From positions 509,501 to 573,500 of the forward strand of contig QVRM01004797.1 of assembly GCA_003439945.1 (NCBI GenBank): a stretch of 64,000 nt of DNA. Direction: 5' to 3'. The notes under the pieces are model-generated. The model saw only the letters and a list, made by a program, of their open reading frames with translations. It was not told where the DNA came from and did no database searches. The position numbers were made by a program, and so were the translations under genes. Below are positions 1 through 12,900 of the stretch, piece after piece (within the stretch, counting starts at the first letter, position 1; each line of letters begins with the position of its first letter). The DNA comes from Dermanyssus gallinae. Its lineage: Eukaryota > Arthropoda > Arachnida > Mesostigmata > Dermanyssidae.

Positions 1-73
1 CGTAAGCACACCTTATAGAGGCTGCTCTGGAAGGAGGACGATAGATAATGCATTTCTTCTATACATGTATATG

Positions 74-76
<3 letters not shown>

Positions 77-111
<35 letters not shown>
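77..111. repeat. (TA)n microsatellite
   Basis: This is a perfect alternating TA run of about 34 bp preceded by TATG-type variants. Confidence 0.97.
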
Positions 112-114
<3 letters not shown>

Positions 115-313
115 AAGGCGAGCACTGCCGAGTGTACAAACGTATTGTATATGATTATTAAATCATCACAATATTTTCTAAATCTTTATATATATATACT
201 TCACCGAGTCGCCGGTCGTATTGCTGAATCTGCGCAATCGTGGGTCATTCCTCTATTAGTATCCAGGCTCAATGGAGATTTAAAAAAGGCAGAGGAAGTG
301 TGGCTGAGCTGCG

Positions 314-319
<6 letters not shown>

Positions 320-352
<33 letters not shown>
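320..352. repeat. (TA)n microsatellite
   Basis: This is a perfect alternating TA run in otherwise mixed sequence. Confidence 0.97.
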
Positions 353-354
<2 letters not shown>

Positions 355-810
355 ATCTAAACTGGAGTATTTGCCAGCACGCTTGTAAAAACGCGCTGCG
401 CAAGATTGTCGTGACAATATTAGTGATAAAAACCCCGTAGTCATGAAATGGATAATGTGATTTCCGCCGTACTGTCAATGGTAGACCACCTGGACGCAAT
501 ACTTAGGGTTACCAAATCCGAGTTGACGGAATGGTCTCCCTCTCTACGTTGGCGCAACAACGACAGTGACGGAGCAAGTACAACAAGGGACAACGGTGTC
601 ATTATTGCTACGTTTTGACAAGCACGATCCGACAAACAGACAGACCGACTGACCGACGGACAGCCAGGCATGCTATATATGCTTTTCTCTCACGACTGTG
701 AGCTGGGTTGTGGTGGTTAAGGTCGCAAGCTTTGACAAGTCAATGTGTCTCCCTGACGGAGCCGAACACGACAGCCGACGCTCCCGTAATAGAAGCTATA
801 GCAATAATGG

Positions 811-812
811 TT

Positions 813-847
<35 letters not shown>

Positions 848-862
848 GGCGGTGGTGGTCCG
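811..862. repeat. (TAG)n grading to (TGG)n
   Basis: GTAGTAGTAG repeats turn into GTGGTGGTGGC. Frames across it give polyserine, polyvaline or polyglycine peptides that are not evidence of coding. Confidence 0.95.
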
Positions 863-1020
863 AAGCGGAGCATCCGGAGTATCATCAACGTCAACATGGC
901 CCGTGTCATGCTACTTCTATCTAAAGCCTTGTTCTATTCCTCCAGTTACGCGCAAACGCGCCAAAGACATAAGGACAAGGGATGATAATAGCTCTGGACA
1001 AGAAGCTCCAAGCAGCAGGG

Positions 1021-1228
1021 GTTTGTTGTTGCTGCTGTTGTTGTTGTTGTCTTTTTGTTGTTGTTGTTGTTGTTGTTGTTGTTTTTGTTGTTGTTGTTGT
1101 TGTTGTTTTTGATGTCGTTGTTGTTGTTGTTGTTTTTTTGCGTTGTTGTTGTTTTTGATGTCGCCGTGGTTTACTGTTGTTGTTTTTGATGTTGTCGTGG
1201 TTTACTGTTGTTGTCGTTGTCATCGTCG
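1021..1228. repeat. (GTT)n-rich tract, about 200 bp, with a nested duplication
   Basis: GTTGTT repeats are interrupted by TTTTT and GATGTCGT spacers. The segment GTTGTTGTTTTTGATGTCG recurs several times, so a longer imperfect repeat of about 40-50 bp is nested in the trinucleotide tract. Confidence 0.95.
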
Positions 1229-2062
1229 TCGCCCACCATATGAGACGAGGAACATGCTAAGGTCTGGAAATGCAAGCCTCAAACCACCACACGAGTTAGA
1301 CCTTCTGGCCCTCTGCCCCCCGCGACTCACTACCCCCGTAGCGCCATACTAAGCACGGCGTCTACAACGACGACCACAATGGGATGGGAAGCGCCCTCCC
1401 TTCTCCCTTTCAGCGGCAACGGCGAGCGGGGGAGGCCAGCGACCGCTCCTCGCGGCTAACAAAGCGCAACTGCCAGCAGAGAAGCAGAAACAACAGTTGC
1501 AGCAGCTGTCAGGGCCGCACGAGCATTGACAACAACGGTTCCGATTGCTGTTGCTTTTGACAGTAATGAAGCAATGAAGCGCCATGATTGGCGGGCGGAT
1601 GCAGTCTTCCTTAGCGGCCGCGTCGAGGTGCCGTTGGCCGCTACCGCTGTCCATTGTATGTCCATCTCGCTCAACCGAGACTAAGTATCGAGACTCTCCC
1701 ACAATGACAACATGCTAGATATAGCATCATCAACAGCAACAGCAACAACATACAATCAGCCAAACTGTATAGTTGACCATTGTCCACCAACACATGCACA
1801 CACATTTGGCAATGACAAACAGATATTTGTTTTGTGTATTATATATATATAAAGCCAATTCAAATATATGCTTGCCATTGCTAATTACTTCGGTCTTTAT
1901 GCGAACACAGCTCACGCCGGAAACAAATAACAGGAGAAACAAAAGCGAAACGTGCTCTGGCAAAGGCGCTCGTATCTATGAGCCGGATACGCTCAGAATA
2001 TGTCGACGTTCGCAGAATGGCATGGAACTGATGCAACGCCGACAGTTCGTTGTTATTACCTT

Positions 2063-2190
2063 AAAGTTTTCGAGCTGACCCTCAGCCAAGACTTAACGTC
2101 CACGGAACTGTTTTTCACATTGCTTCATAGACGAACCCCCATAAATACAAATGTGCAACGGTGGGGCTCGAACCCCCGCACCTCGTTCGT
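2063..2190 (-). mobile_element. tRNA-derived SINE, family A, 5'-truncated
   Basis: This is the reverse complement of the 16.7-kb copy, from the 3' end motif (ttcgagctgaccctcagcc on the plus strand) to the B box region (gggctcgaacccccgcac). Beyond about 2190 the similarity to the tRNA head stops, so the A box is absent. Scattered substitutions show that it is old. Confidence 0.85.
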
Positions 2191-2641
2191 TTATATTTGT
2201 ACGGACCGGAATCGTACCGGACCGGCAGCGTTGCGGCAAAACTCAGTATCTAGTTACAGTTTCGAAACCATAGCCAACATATTGTGTATATAGGTTTCCG
2301 TCGCTGTTGCGGCAGATTTGACGGGGCGTGTCGCGGCCATACACGGCAGGAGAGTTTTTACTCTGCGCCGTCAAATGGACCCTCGAAAATGTTTGGCCGG
2401 GCCATTTCGGTCAAACGTTTGAGCGAATACAACCAGCTTTCAAATGCAGAAAGTTCGCTGCTTGTGTGCATCATAAGCGTAGCAGCCATCTATGCAATGT
2501 CGTACAATTGCGAGCCTCAGAAGATAGGAAGGAACCCAGGTTTCGTGGATCTGTGTGTCGCGACTCACGTCCAGTCGCTGGTAGCTGCCAGAGACGCATG
2601 CGCGTCAGGCATTTCCGAAAGCACCCATAAAAACAAACGAG

Positions 2642-2648
2642 AAAAAAA

Positions 2649-2701
<53 letters not shown>
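2642..2701. repeat. (A)n followed by (TA)n
   Basis: A run of about 25 A is followed by about 35 bp of alternating TA. It could mark the tail of a decayed retroposon on the plus strand, but no head was recognised upstream. Confidence 0.95.
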
Positions 2702-2704
<3 letters not shown>

Positions 2705-3104
2705 GCATCGTTATTGACGCAGAACTACGATATGCTGTTGCTCAGAGAGTACGTTGCCTCGTCCGAGATGCGATGCTAGTGCTCAGAACTTGATTAAAGA
2801 ACACAGCCCTTGCTCGTGGATCACTAATAATTATCTGAGCTGTCAACATTCGCGCTTCATCTGGGCATGCCGTTGTGGGTGACTATAGACGAGGACTATA
2901 ATATTATGATCAACAAACACAGGACAGACGAGCTTGTAACGACAAACTGACCTTGTGGCTCCTACGCTAATGGTTCCCATAATCATTCAGTGATCATGTC
3001 AATAATGTACTCTGCACTTCGAGAGCGACGACGCTCGGTCCTGGTTACTGACTAAGCACATATTGCCGTAAAGGCACCTTGCTTGATGCTTCTTTGGTAA
3101 ACAG

Positions 3105-3228
3105 GTGGAGAAAATTGTGTTGTACTGTAATAAGCGATACAGCGAGTACGAACTCCGCCTCTGCGATGATCCGGTCTACGGCGAACCGGTCTCGGCCCCG
3201 TTACTGGCGATGTCTATTCCACGCGCCA
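3105..3228 (+). other. Coding-like stretch, possible exon of unknown gene
   Basis: After an acceptor-like TTTGGTAAACAG the frame is open and reads VEKIVLYCNKRYSEYELRLC and then DDPVYGEPVSAPLLAMSIP, with a possible weak donor AAG/gttggg at about 3229. Composition is balanced and not repeat-driven. An in-frame stop lies upstream at 3084 and another lies downstream near 3264. I do not recognise the sequence. It could be chance. Confidence 0.18.
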
Positions 3229-3977
3229 AGGTTGGGCTATCAAGTTGTCTGCGGATACAGTTCTAGCCCGGAGTCTAAATTGGCGTGTGGACGTGCTCGT
3301 GCGTCTAGATACATTTATGTATGAATGTCTGGGCCAATTATTGTCAGAGGCTCTTGTGCCTTCCCCCCCCCTTCCCCCCTCCTCCGGCTATGCCAGCTAG
3401 ATCGCAGAGCACAAACCGTGTCAGCGATCAAAGGTACAAGATGTACTTCCTTCGTTGTGGTCGTCGAAGTTGATCCTGTTGTTGTTGTTATTGACGTTGC
3501 TGATTTTGTTGTAGCAGGAGTGGCAAACTTCTGCTAGCTCTAGAGAGACGAATCTCACGTACTCCGGTAGAGTTCGCTTCTGTTCCTTGATTCTGCTAGA
3601 ATTAATTGGGCCTTGGCCCGTCTTACATTCGTCTGCTTACGAATACTGTTGCTATTATTGGTGTACCTATTCTGGTCATCATATATGCCGAATGTGATGG
3701 GCCATGTATGTATGGTCAATATGCGTGCGAATTTGATTCAAAAAAACGGTGGCCACAGTTTGCCATGCAATAGACACATAATTTAGACAAACAAGCAGCT
3801 CGGTTGGTTGAGCCAGCTGCGTTGCGCTGTTTATTTGCAGCGGCGAATATATTCTATCTGGATTGATAGCGAAAGGAAACCTCGAAGGGGGGCAGCTGGT
3901 GCAACTTAGTAATGCGTGCTCGGTAGGCGTTGCCTATGTCACGGTCTGATCCTCATACGTCAGCAATTCTCATATAG

Positions 3978-4104
3978 CTGGCGGACGGGCCGAGGTAATA
4001 CGGCTTCGGCGCCGTTAGCAAAAGCTGAATCCGAACAAGAAGAAGCGAGCGAAGAGGAGAAAGAACGTCTTAGAAAGATTGCGTTGACAGAAGAGAGGAA
4101 TTAA
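3978..4104 (+). other. Coding-like stretch, possible 3'-terminal exon of unknown gene
   Basis: After an acceptor-like CTCATATAG the frame runs to TAA at 4102-4104 and ends in a charged segment, AESEQEEASEEEKERLRKIA. It uses both GAA and GAG, so it is not a simple nucleotide repeat, and it would form a highly charged helix. No partner exon was found and I do not recognise the protein. Confidence 0.2.
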
Positions 4105-4265
4105 TTCAAAATGTATGCAAATCTTCCAGTTAGACTCACTACCCGAAACTTGTGTATGTGTTCGTAGACTTTAAAGAAACATCATCTACGGTACGGCTAT
4201 CCTTAGTTGTAGTTAACGACGATAAATACTAGTCTTGCTATGTCATTCTTGGTTTTCTTGTTTAA

Positions 4266-4318
4266 TATATCTATTTCTCTCCCCTTCTCTCCCCCTCCCC
4301 CTCTCTCTCGCTATATAT

Positions 4319-4369
<51 letters not shown>

Positions 4370-4378
4370 TATATAAAT
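4266..4378. repeat. (CT)n then interrupted (TA)n
   Basis: Pyrimidine repeats (CTCTCTCC) pass into a TA tract interrupted by TAAATA. Confidence 0.95.
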
Positions 4379-7052
4379 AAGACTTGCTGTCATTATTTGC
4401 TGCTAGCGATACAATCACAATATGTTGTGCGCGTGGACGTTATTATCTCTACTAACCCACGCGATTTCTGATAACAACCTTTAAAATTATACTTGAATTC
4501 ACTATCGGTCTATAGACTGGAGCGGCGAGCGTCAGGTGGGATGCATTGAGTCTATTAAGAAAGACACCTCTTTAAAGCAGCTGGTAGGCGCTTGTCGCGC
4601 TTATCAACGCTATCTATATCTGGCTACCCTACGCAACACAATTGCAGGATCAGCATCAATGTCAACAAGTATGTCGATCTTTGGGTTAAAGGATCTAGCA
4701 GAGTGGATTTACCTAGATGTCTATTGTTTCTCCAACCCCCCTCGTGCTTCAGCTTTGAGGTTGCTTTTTGTTGCAACCTACACCTGTACCGCCAGCTCAC
4801 TCTCTTCGTAAACGTAAAGGTCAACATTTCATTGGGCCTCTGGGCCTGCTCTATCTGCACTATCGTAGTTTGTTGCTGACATACACAAGAAATGTTACAA
4901 TGACCACTTTTCGCGGGCAGGACAGATCCAGATTTATATAAATACCTGCGCAAATGCTAAAGAAACAAATCCGCAGTATCATCAAAACTTATAAGATATT
5001 GTTTTTCGTAGCTGGCCAGTCTTCACAAAAATGGTTTTGTGAGGAATTTCATCGAGCTATCACGTTTCTATTTCGACATCGGAGTAACAGCATCCACCGG
5101 TTTCTCCTTCCGTAGGGCAAGTAGTTAAACCTCGCCGACAGATGCACTAAGGAGTAACAACAGTTCGTACAACCGTGTAGCTAAGCATTTATTAAGTGCG
5201 TTTCCTTTACAATATCGTATGCGTATTACAATACGATGATCGCATAGTTCGTGCGACTGAAAACCCACGCAGCACATAGACATTTAGGGAAAAAAACAGA
5301 TAGCGTCGCAGAAGCCGTCTAGAGGCAGCTGTCAGAAAACAGCTGCAGCTAACAAAAGAGATTGTGTCTTCATAGCGTTGACAAAGGCAGGCAGGTTGTT
5401 TATTGGCATGGGCCAACAACGGCAGGTAATTCGCCTCCAAGGCTAACAATAATATGATGCCATTGGTTTGGACGGTGTTCGGGGGCGACAAACGCCTCAC
5501 CACCATCACCACTACCACTACCAGGACCACGACCATCTCTCCGCGCCTTTTCTTCGACCCCGCAATCTCTTTCTTCTGATTTGGCCTCTCCGATCCTCCC
5601 GAGGGGTTCTTGCTGCCAAACGAGTCGTGCTTCTATTGCGTTTCCGTTCTCATTAAGGAGCCAGATACGTGGGTGGGTGGGTGGGTGTATGGTTGGTTGG
5701 TTGCTTGCTTGACAGGCTAGCTAGCGGGATAGCTGACGGCTACCCCACATTTATTTTCTCCCCCATTTCCCGCCTCCAGGGTCAGCAATAAGCGTCCAAC
5801 AGAGTCTAAGGTGTACATACCTGTTACCGTAAACAATTGACAAACAGGCCGGTCTCGGCCCCATACGGTCGTGTGCAGCAGCAACAGCAGCAGTAGGAAC
5901 AACAAAAGCATCTCTGTTTCAGTTCTCCAACGGCCTTGTATGGTGAACACCGTTAGGGTAACCCGGACGGGCAGTCGATGCCAAATCGGCGTTCAACGGC
6001 TTTTCACCTTACGGCGTCAACGGCCCCCTGCCGCCTCTCTCTCTGTCTTACGCTTTTGAGTGCGTACCCAACTCAGCTCTGTCATTCTCTGTTTTCCTCT
6101 ATCTTATTTTCTCTTTTCTTTTTTCTTGTGTCGCTAGCTAGTGATTCTCATCTATTCGTTCATCTATCCGTTATCTCCCACTCTCTCTAGGCCTACCTCT
6201 ACGGTTCCCCATAGACGCCAAAGCGCTAGCACAACACCAAGTTGCTCATGGCGGCAACTGTTTCGCAGCAGGCTGGTAGCGGCTACGCAGAGGTCGACGT
6301 CTGCGAAACGAGTGATTGGCTACAGGAGTGGAAGCAGAAGTAGTCGTAAAAGTAGGTGGGGTAGTTGTTGTAGCAACAGCTGAGGTTGCTCCAGTGGCTG
6401 GATTTGTTGTCGCATTCAGGGTTCTGGTCGTCCTGAGCGGCTAGGTAGTCTAGTCCTGAGCGGCTTCTGAGCGAGCTTTTTCCAGCCGCCGCCGCCGCCG
6501 CCACCGCCTTCGGCCGACTGTATCGATACATTGCTGCTAGATTGCTTTGAGCTTCGGGCGGCTGCATGGGGGTGCAACCGCGTGCTCGCCTACGGTACGA
6601 GTTGCTTACGGTAGTGCGTCGTATCTATCACGGACGGGTCAGCGAGCGCTTTCGAGGTTGTTATTGTTGTTGTCGAAGACGAAGCGCATGTAGAATGCAG
6701 AGTATAGAGTTGTGTATAGATGGATGCGCATATGTATGCATGCTGTACACCAATACACATAAGCAGCATAGTGTTTGCTCCTGCTGCTGCTGCTGCTGCT
6801 TTAGTCTTGCTCGCATACGGCCGTCGTTCACCATTTTCCTCTGTCTGCCTCTCTTTTTCCGGTTTCCTTTCAGCGATCTAGCTTTTTGGTTCGTCGTCGT
6901 CGTCGTCGTCGTAGTCGGCAGCGGCGGCGGTGTCGGTCTATTGATTCAATCCTACGGGCCCAGCCCGCGGTACGCCAACCCGCGTTAGCTGTGGTAGCTG
7001 GGCCATTTTCGTATGAGGCCGAAGGCAGAGGAAGCAAGAGACGATGGAAAAA

Positions 7053-7145
7053 AGATGATGATGATGATGATGGTGATGACAAAGGCGGCGATGATGATGA
7101 TGATGATGACCAAGGCGGCGGCGATGATAATGATAACCAAGGCGG
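7053..7145. repeat. (GAT)n with GGCGGC interruptions
   Basis: ATGATGATGATG blocks are separated three times by CAAAGGCGGCGATG or CCAAGGCGGCG, giving an imperfect higher repeat. Poly-Asp, poly-Met and poly-His frames here are repeat artefacts. Confidence 0.95.
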
Positions 7146-7402
7146 CGATGGAAGAAGGAAGTGTATGGGGTCCGCTTCAAACACCCCCCCCCCCCGTCTT
7201 TATAATGCAATATGCCCCGAAGCAATATTCCTTCCTGCCGTCAGGGCGGCAGGGGCTCGACGCGATGGCCGAACGCGGTGCGTTACTGCGTGAGCAGACC
7301 CACTTAGCTTAGGCGCGCACAAGTTCGCCGACGCAGTTGAGCAGATGAATAACTATAGCGGGAGCGGACGGCGTGCGATTCGTCTTAGAGATGGTCGTGG
7401 TC

Positions 7403-7427
7403 AGATCAGATCAGATCAGCTCAGATA
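7403..7427. repeat. (GATCA)n short tandem repeat
   Basis: GATCA repeats four to five times (tcagatcagatcagatcag). Confidence 0.95.
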
Positions 7428-8946
7428 GGAATAAAGGGGAACAAGGATAATAAGGACAAGGCCGCAGCCTCCTTGTCGGAGGAGCCAGAGAACGGGAACA
7501 AAGGTGCTGGACACCGAGACAATCGCATGAGGTCGCATCTTAAGCTAATGCAGGCAGCTATTAGTTCGCAGCTGGCACGCAGTGCTAGCATTAGCCATTC
7601 TGCTAGATAGCGGTGTAATACACACAACACACACACATGGTCGCCTTGCAGTACACAGTACACAGAAGCCTTGTAGTGTGAAAGCTATGTAGAACTGAAT
7701 TCAAGACACAACAATTCAGCACAATAACATAAATAGATATCCGATCCGATCGTGGCCTGCTTAAGCCTCCCTACTTCGAGGACCCTCTGTGTAGCGTGTG
7801 TACTACTAGGGTGTAGGCCAGGCCAGCAGACAGATAGATCCCCATCGCGTTTGGCCTTCAAAACTGCTTAATCGCAACATAGCTAGACGGTTTAGACCCG
7901 TTTACTGATTGGTAATAGCATTCATTAGAAGGAGCGACACGTCGAGGCGGCCTGTTTGTACGCACTTATGTCTCTGTTTACTAGACCAATTTTACACACA
8001 CATACACACAGTCAAACTTACACACCCGGGAAAAAGGTTACGGTCGTCGGCTGATTACGTGAATCCTTGCCGCGTGGCGGCTTGCGTGCTTACCGGCCAT
8101 GATAGCTGTGCTATGAAACGATAGCTGAAGAAACACCCTAACCAGATTGTCGTCACACGAGCGAGACTATATGCGATTCTGCATATGCTTGATTGCGATA
8201 CCGTTCTGCGGTCTTTTGACGTAAACGCGCTCGGCACCCTCAGACATCTGCGTATGTATGTGCTTGCATGCATGTGGCCGGGGTGGCCGATCTCGACACG
8301 GAAGTGTAGTTAGATGCTTCTCTATACGATGTCGCCAGGCCAGGTGTTTCTTGCCGCGATAACGGTGGAAATTCACCCGGCATGTGAATAAGTGACGAGC
8401 CTACATCGCCGTCACCCAGCCAGGCCCATTAATGGGCGGGCAGCTAATGACACAGAAGAAGCCCGAAACACAAGCGCGCAGACGCAGACATTGTGGCGTT
8501 GCTAATGGAGCGCAACACGGCGATCTACCGTCTAACTGCTCAATCTCATTTGGTCTCTGAAATGAATTAGCATCAATCACGTCCAGTAAGTTAAGCTCCA
8601 GTGTGAAGGCAATGAACGGCAGTAGTTGGGGGCGTGCTGTTGTGCACTGCACGGGTCACGGGTGGTGTAATATTGTTCGTGTAAAAAAAAACAGAAATTC
8701 TTGCATATCAGAGCACAAAAATTGCACAGCATTGAGAGGCACAAAAATGTGATGTACCAGAGTAGGGCGGCAACGATGCCTTATAAGCGAAAACGTGTCT
8801 TAACGTGAATGCTTTGGGACAACTGAAAAACGCAAGCGTTGAAAGCATGGAAATATAATATATATGTATATATACGAAAGCGGATCGAGTAGTAGTAGTA
8901 GTAGATCAAAGTTCTGACACATATTTATAACGAAAAAAATATTGAT

Positions 8947-9990
8947 TTAATCTTTCACAGTATGTTTGTTATCTTCAAAATAGTTCCCGCCCGCTGCAAT
9001 TCACTTGCGCCACCTTCTTGCCCACTCTTCGAAACGATTCTTAGGCGCGTCTTTCGGAGTTGAGTTGCCTCTGCGAATTTTCCCTATCTCCGCCGTAGTA
9101 TCGAAATGCTATTTCTTCGTGTCTTTTTTTTTATCCGTGAAAACAGCACATGTCGTCAGCAAAAATATGGAGGTTGCGGAGATAAAGAGATCGATTTTTC
9201 ATCAAATAATCCAAAGTCAGCAACGATGTGTACGCCGCTGCGTTGTTGTGATGGAGGATGTTTGCCAAGAGTCTAGGCTTCTTGCGTCGAACGCGCGTGC
9301 GCAATCTTCTTAAAAACACGGTGGTATTCTTTATTGGCCATAGGGCCAGGACGCAAAAATTCGTGAAATTCGTTGATTCTCTTGTTGTCGACAAAAACGA
9401 TCAAAGGAACCTTGGTGTTAGATTTGCTCTGTCTGAATTTCTTCGATCGACTTTCTTCATGGAAGCACCGCTGGGAAGATTGGGCTTTGATCTTAATGTC
9501 GTAGCCATTTGCCCATGACTCGTCTGCTGTAATCACTCTCTAAAGCAATCCAGAGTCTTCTGTTACCGTCTTTGGTTCATTTCCCGACGGGCGTTCCCTA
9601 GATAGAAATTCAGTGTTTTTGGCGAACGTCAAATGACTGGCGACAAAATTTGCCGCCAGTCTTTTGACTCATAAAATATCGGTCAAAACTATTACAGCTC
9701 ATAAATAAGATATCTCTAGTTGCTTAATTGTCTCTCTGATAGTAATTCAGCGATTGATGAGTATGATAGAAATAAACTTTTTCAACTTTTTTTTGTTAGT
9801 GACGTCGAAACCTTTTTCGAACGGCGGTCATCTTCGGTGTCTTCACGCTCGTCGTGAAATCGACGGTAGCACGTATACACAGTGTTTGGTACACTGCTTG
9901 ATAGCCATAAGTATTTCGTAAAATTTCCACTACTTTAAAACAAATGAATTGGTTTTTAACATAACACTTGTTGCAGATTCGTTGCTCCAT
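8947..9990 (-). pseudogene. mariner-type transposase, degenerate
   Basis: Minus-strand fragments line up in order with a mariner (DD34D) transposase. At 9990 it opens MEQRICNKCYVKNQ and continues to YGYQAVYQT. A frameshift then restores REDTEDDRRSKKVSTS, the usual linker after the helix-turn-helix region. The catalytic part has MITADESWANGYD (first Asp) at about 9536, VPLIVFVDN (second Asp) and, after another frame change, LHHNNAAAYTSLL at about 9250, where the family normally has HHDNAPAH, so the third catalytic Asp is Asn. The C-terminus reads WARRWRK-stop-IAAGGNYFED, with a TGA where a Cys codon is usual, and ends at TAA 8947-8949. At least two frameshifts, a nonsense codon and a catalytic substitution show it is dead. 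Confidence 0.88.
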
Positions 9991-12900
9991 CAATTTCGGC
10001 TGCTTAAAAATCGCCGAACTTTGTTTTCTTCACTTCTTTGAACCGCACTCCGACAATAAACGCTGCCGCCGATTTTAGCTTCAGTGTAGCCGCTGCATGA
10101 CACTTTATATATATATATATATATATCATAAGCGTTGTCAGAACCATTTGTCGAATGGCCCCGAGGATCGTGTACTGTAGAGAACCGTTATCCAATTAAT
10201 TATATAACAATTACCGACTTTGATCATCGATAACATCGGGAAAGGAATATAGAATACAGTGCGTAAGATAAGATTGTGTATACTATAGAACCACAGCCAT
10301 CAACAGATGCGGTTGCAGAAGTGTATTGTGTGCTGTCTATAGATTTGAACGACGAACTCGAAGCATTATATTGTGGTAGTAGTTTCGGTTAGATATGCGC
10401 TAATAGTGGAAACATTTACGACGACTATATACGCTAGTTCCCGTCGTATGAAACGGCTACCGGCTGCAACTATCCGTCAACGGTCGAAGGGACAAGGTAT
10501 GGACGCCGAGGTTTCATTGACTGGGATCGGGCTAAACGAAGCGAAGGGTTAACAGGCGCCGCATGCCAAAAAGAAGAACAATGGAGAAAGCGACGAAGGA
10601 AGCTCAGCAAAGTCCGGGTAGTTGCTACGGCTCTTCCTTTCGCCGCCTGTAGTTATAAGAAGACGCGTCTCCGACTATCGGGGACAGGATGATACCGGAG
10701 GAGGGAGGGCTGGACCAACTGGGACCTTGGGGTGGGGGGGGAAGGGGTTAAGGTATCATGGAGACGACAGACGACCGTCCGGATCGGCGGTTACGAAGCA
10801 GACAAGTAGTATCCGTAAGCTGTGACTTCGTAAAAACAGGCTTACACGGAGTGGAGGTGGCCGGGGAAGAAAAGAGAAGCAAAAATGACGGGCTTGCGCC
10901 CGTCGAATTTGGGTCGTTGCCTTTGGGGGCCAATTATGTTGATGAGGATCCTATTGCACAGCGGGTGGGTAGGGGCTTTTGGGTTTGCGGAACAATGGGC
11001 GGGGGGCGTTTCTGGCTCCTTTCTATCCTGTTTTCTCTCTAGCTCTCTTTTTGTCGACTCGGGCAAAGTCACGCAACATGATGGAAAGAGTACAGCGGCC
11101 GGCTCCGACTCCGCATGGCGTAGGGCGTGCAGTGCAGGCGGTGGCAAACTCGACGGCCCTGTCTAGCGGCAGCAGGCCTTAGCAGACTGCCTGCCTGCCT
11201 GTCCATCATTCTGCTGAGCCGCGAACCGGAAACAGCAAGAGCGGCGAGCGCCTTTCCCGCGCAATTGCTAACCGAGTTTCTGTCTCCAGTATCGACTGGC
11301 AACTCGAAAAATACGTACGTAGAGGGTCATTGAGAAAATTGGCCGAACGAGCGAGAAAGCGAGACTTTCTCGTTAGTGGCGGCGCTACAAGTGGATCGCT
11401 CAAGCTGGCATCGTCATTTTTTTTGCTATGCTCTGCTCATCATCGTTTGCGCTTCACGAGAAATCAGAGTCCATTCGTCGGCAAAAAGCCCGCGCTATCG
11501 CGATGTGCCCGTTGCGCCTATCGCGGTCGGCCAACCTGTGAGGAATAGCGGGTCACTATGGCGTTATTCGCACGTGAGGTATTATTTATGAGGGATAGAG
11601 AGAAAGCAGCATAGAGAGATAGAGATAGAGAGAGAGAAAGGACATGGCGAGGGAAGAGGCGCAAGTCTGACCATAGGCCACCAGACCCCCGGTTCTAAAG
11701 CCACTCCCCCCCCCCCCCGTTTTGCGCCGCCTACGAAAGGCCGCTGTGGCCCGCTTGGTTGGCGGCGTACGGCTTGCAACTAAGTCATCCGAAAAGTAGA
11801 AGAGCATCATCGATCTCTGTTTATGCTGTACATTTGGTCGCTACGTACCTCACAGGTGCGCGACACTTCTTGTCCTGGCAACTCGGTCGTTGTTCCGTAG
11901 GCCAAATACACTTTTGCAAACTTTCCAAGAGCAGGTGGCCCGCTCCCGCTCACGTCAGACGACGCTCACAGTCCGGCTCCATCGGCGGCGAGGTCCGCTA
12001 AAAAGACTCGCACGAACACTCAAAGATGCACCTGCAGAGCACCACCACAACCAGCACTACCATCACCACCCCCACTGAACCACACCTGCACCACCGAGAT
12101 TGCACCACGCGTGAACAAGGTGATAACTATTGGCCTTGCTTAACTACTTAACTACTACGAACCACACTCGATTATTATTTTTCGTCGATAACCAAAAGGC
12201 AGTGCAAATCGAGAGCGCGCTCCCCGGCGGCGCTTCCGACAACGACTAGCGAGCCAACCAGCCAGACCCGCGCATCCAGGGTAGCTCGACCCACAGCTGA
12301 CTTGGCAAGAGATGGGGGGTTTAGGGGCGAAGGGGAAAGGGGAAAGGATACGAACAAGGGGTATCGAGCAAGAGCGCTACTGAAGGGCGCGTAAACGTTG
12401 CAAGCAGACGACAGGCTAGACCCCTGAGAAAGCAGGGGAGGCATAGGGAGCGTTGCTTGGGGGTTAGGCGGCCGTACAGCGTCCTCTAGTGGCGCCAAGC
12501 CTAGGCTGCCTGCATACCCTACGTTGCCCCGACCCGACCTAACGTCTGTCAGCTCGATCGCGTATCTGTCTGTCTGTCTGTCTGTAGGCTAACATAGCCA
12601 GCTAGCGAAGGATAGCGGCCTATCCGTCTCTCCCCTCCGTTTGTCTCCTGAGAGTCTCCTGGACCAACACCATTCGTACTGCTGCGCCGCTTGGTTTACC
12701 TCTGACAGCTGCTTAGAAGGAAAGGAGAAGGAGGACAACGCGGACAAAGATAAAGCAGAAAACGAAGAAATCGATTCGAGGCCGCATTGGGTTCTCTCCT
12801 AGCGAATTCTTCGCCATATTGGTCTGTTATACCGAACAGTAGTTAGCTAGCTTTTCTTGTGCGCCTTGCCTTGTCCGTCGGCTGAAACCACAACACGTCG

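Larger units (their letters stand above)
353..2062. other. No gene recognised
   Basis: Apart from the listed trinucleotide tracts, this stretch has only short frames without family motifs. The 1350-1700 part is GC-rich. Confidence 0.5.
4105..8946. other. No gene recognised; simple repeats
   Basis: The stretch holds (CT)n, (TA)n, (GAT)n and GGTT-type repeats. Frames between 5.2 and 7.3 kb are open mainly because of GC- and triplet-rich composition. A short exon could be missed. Confidence 0.5.
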
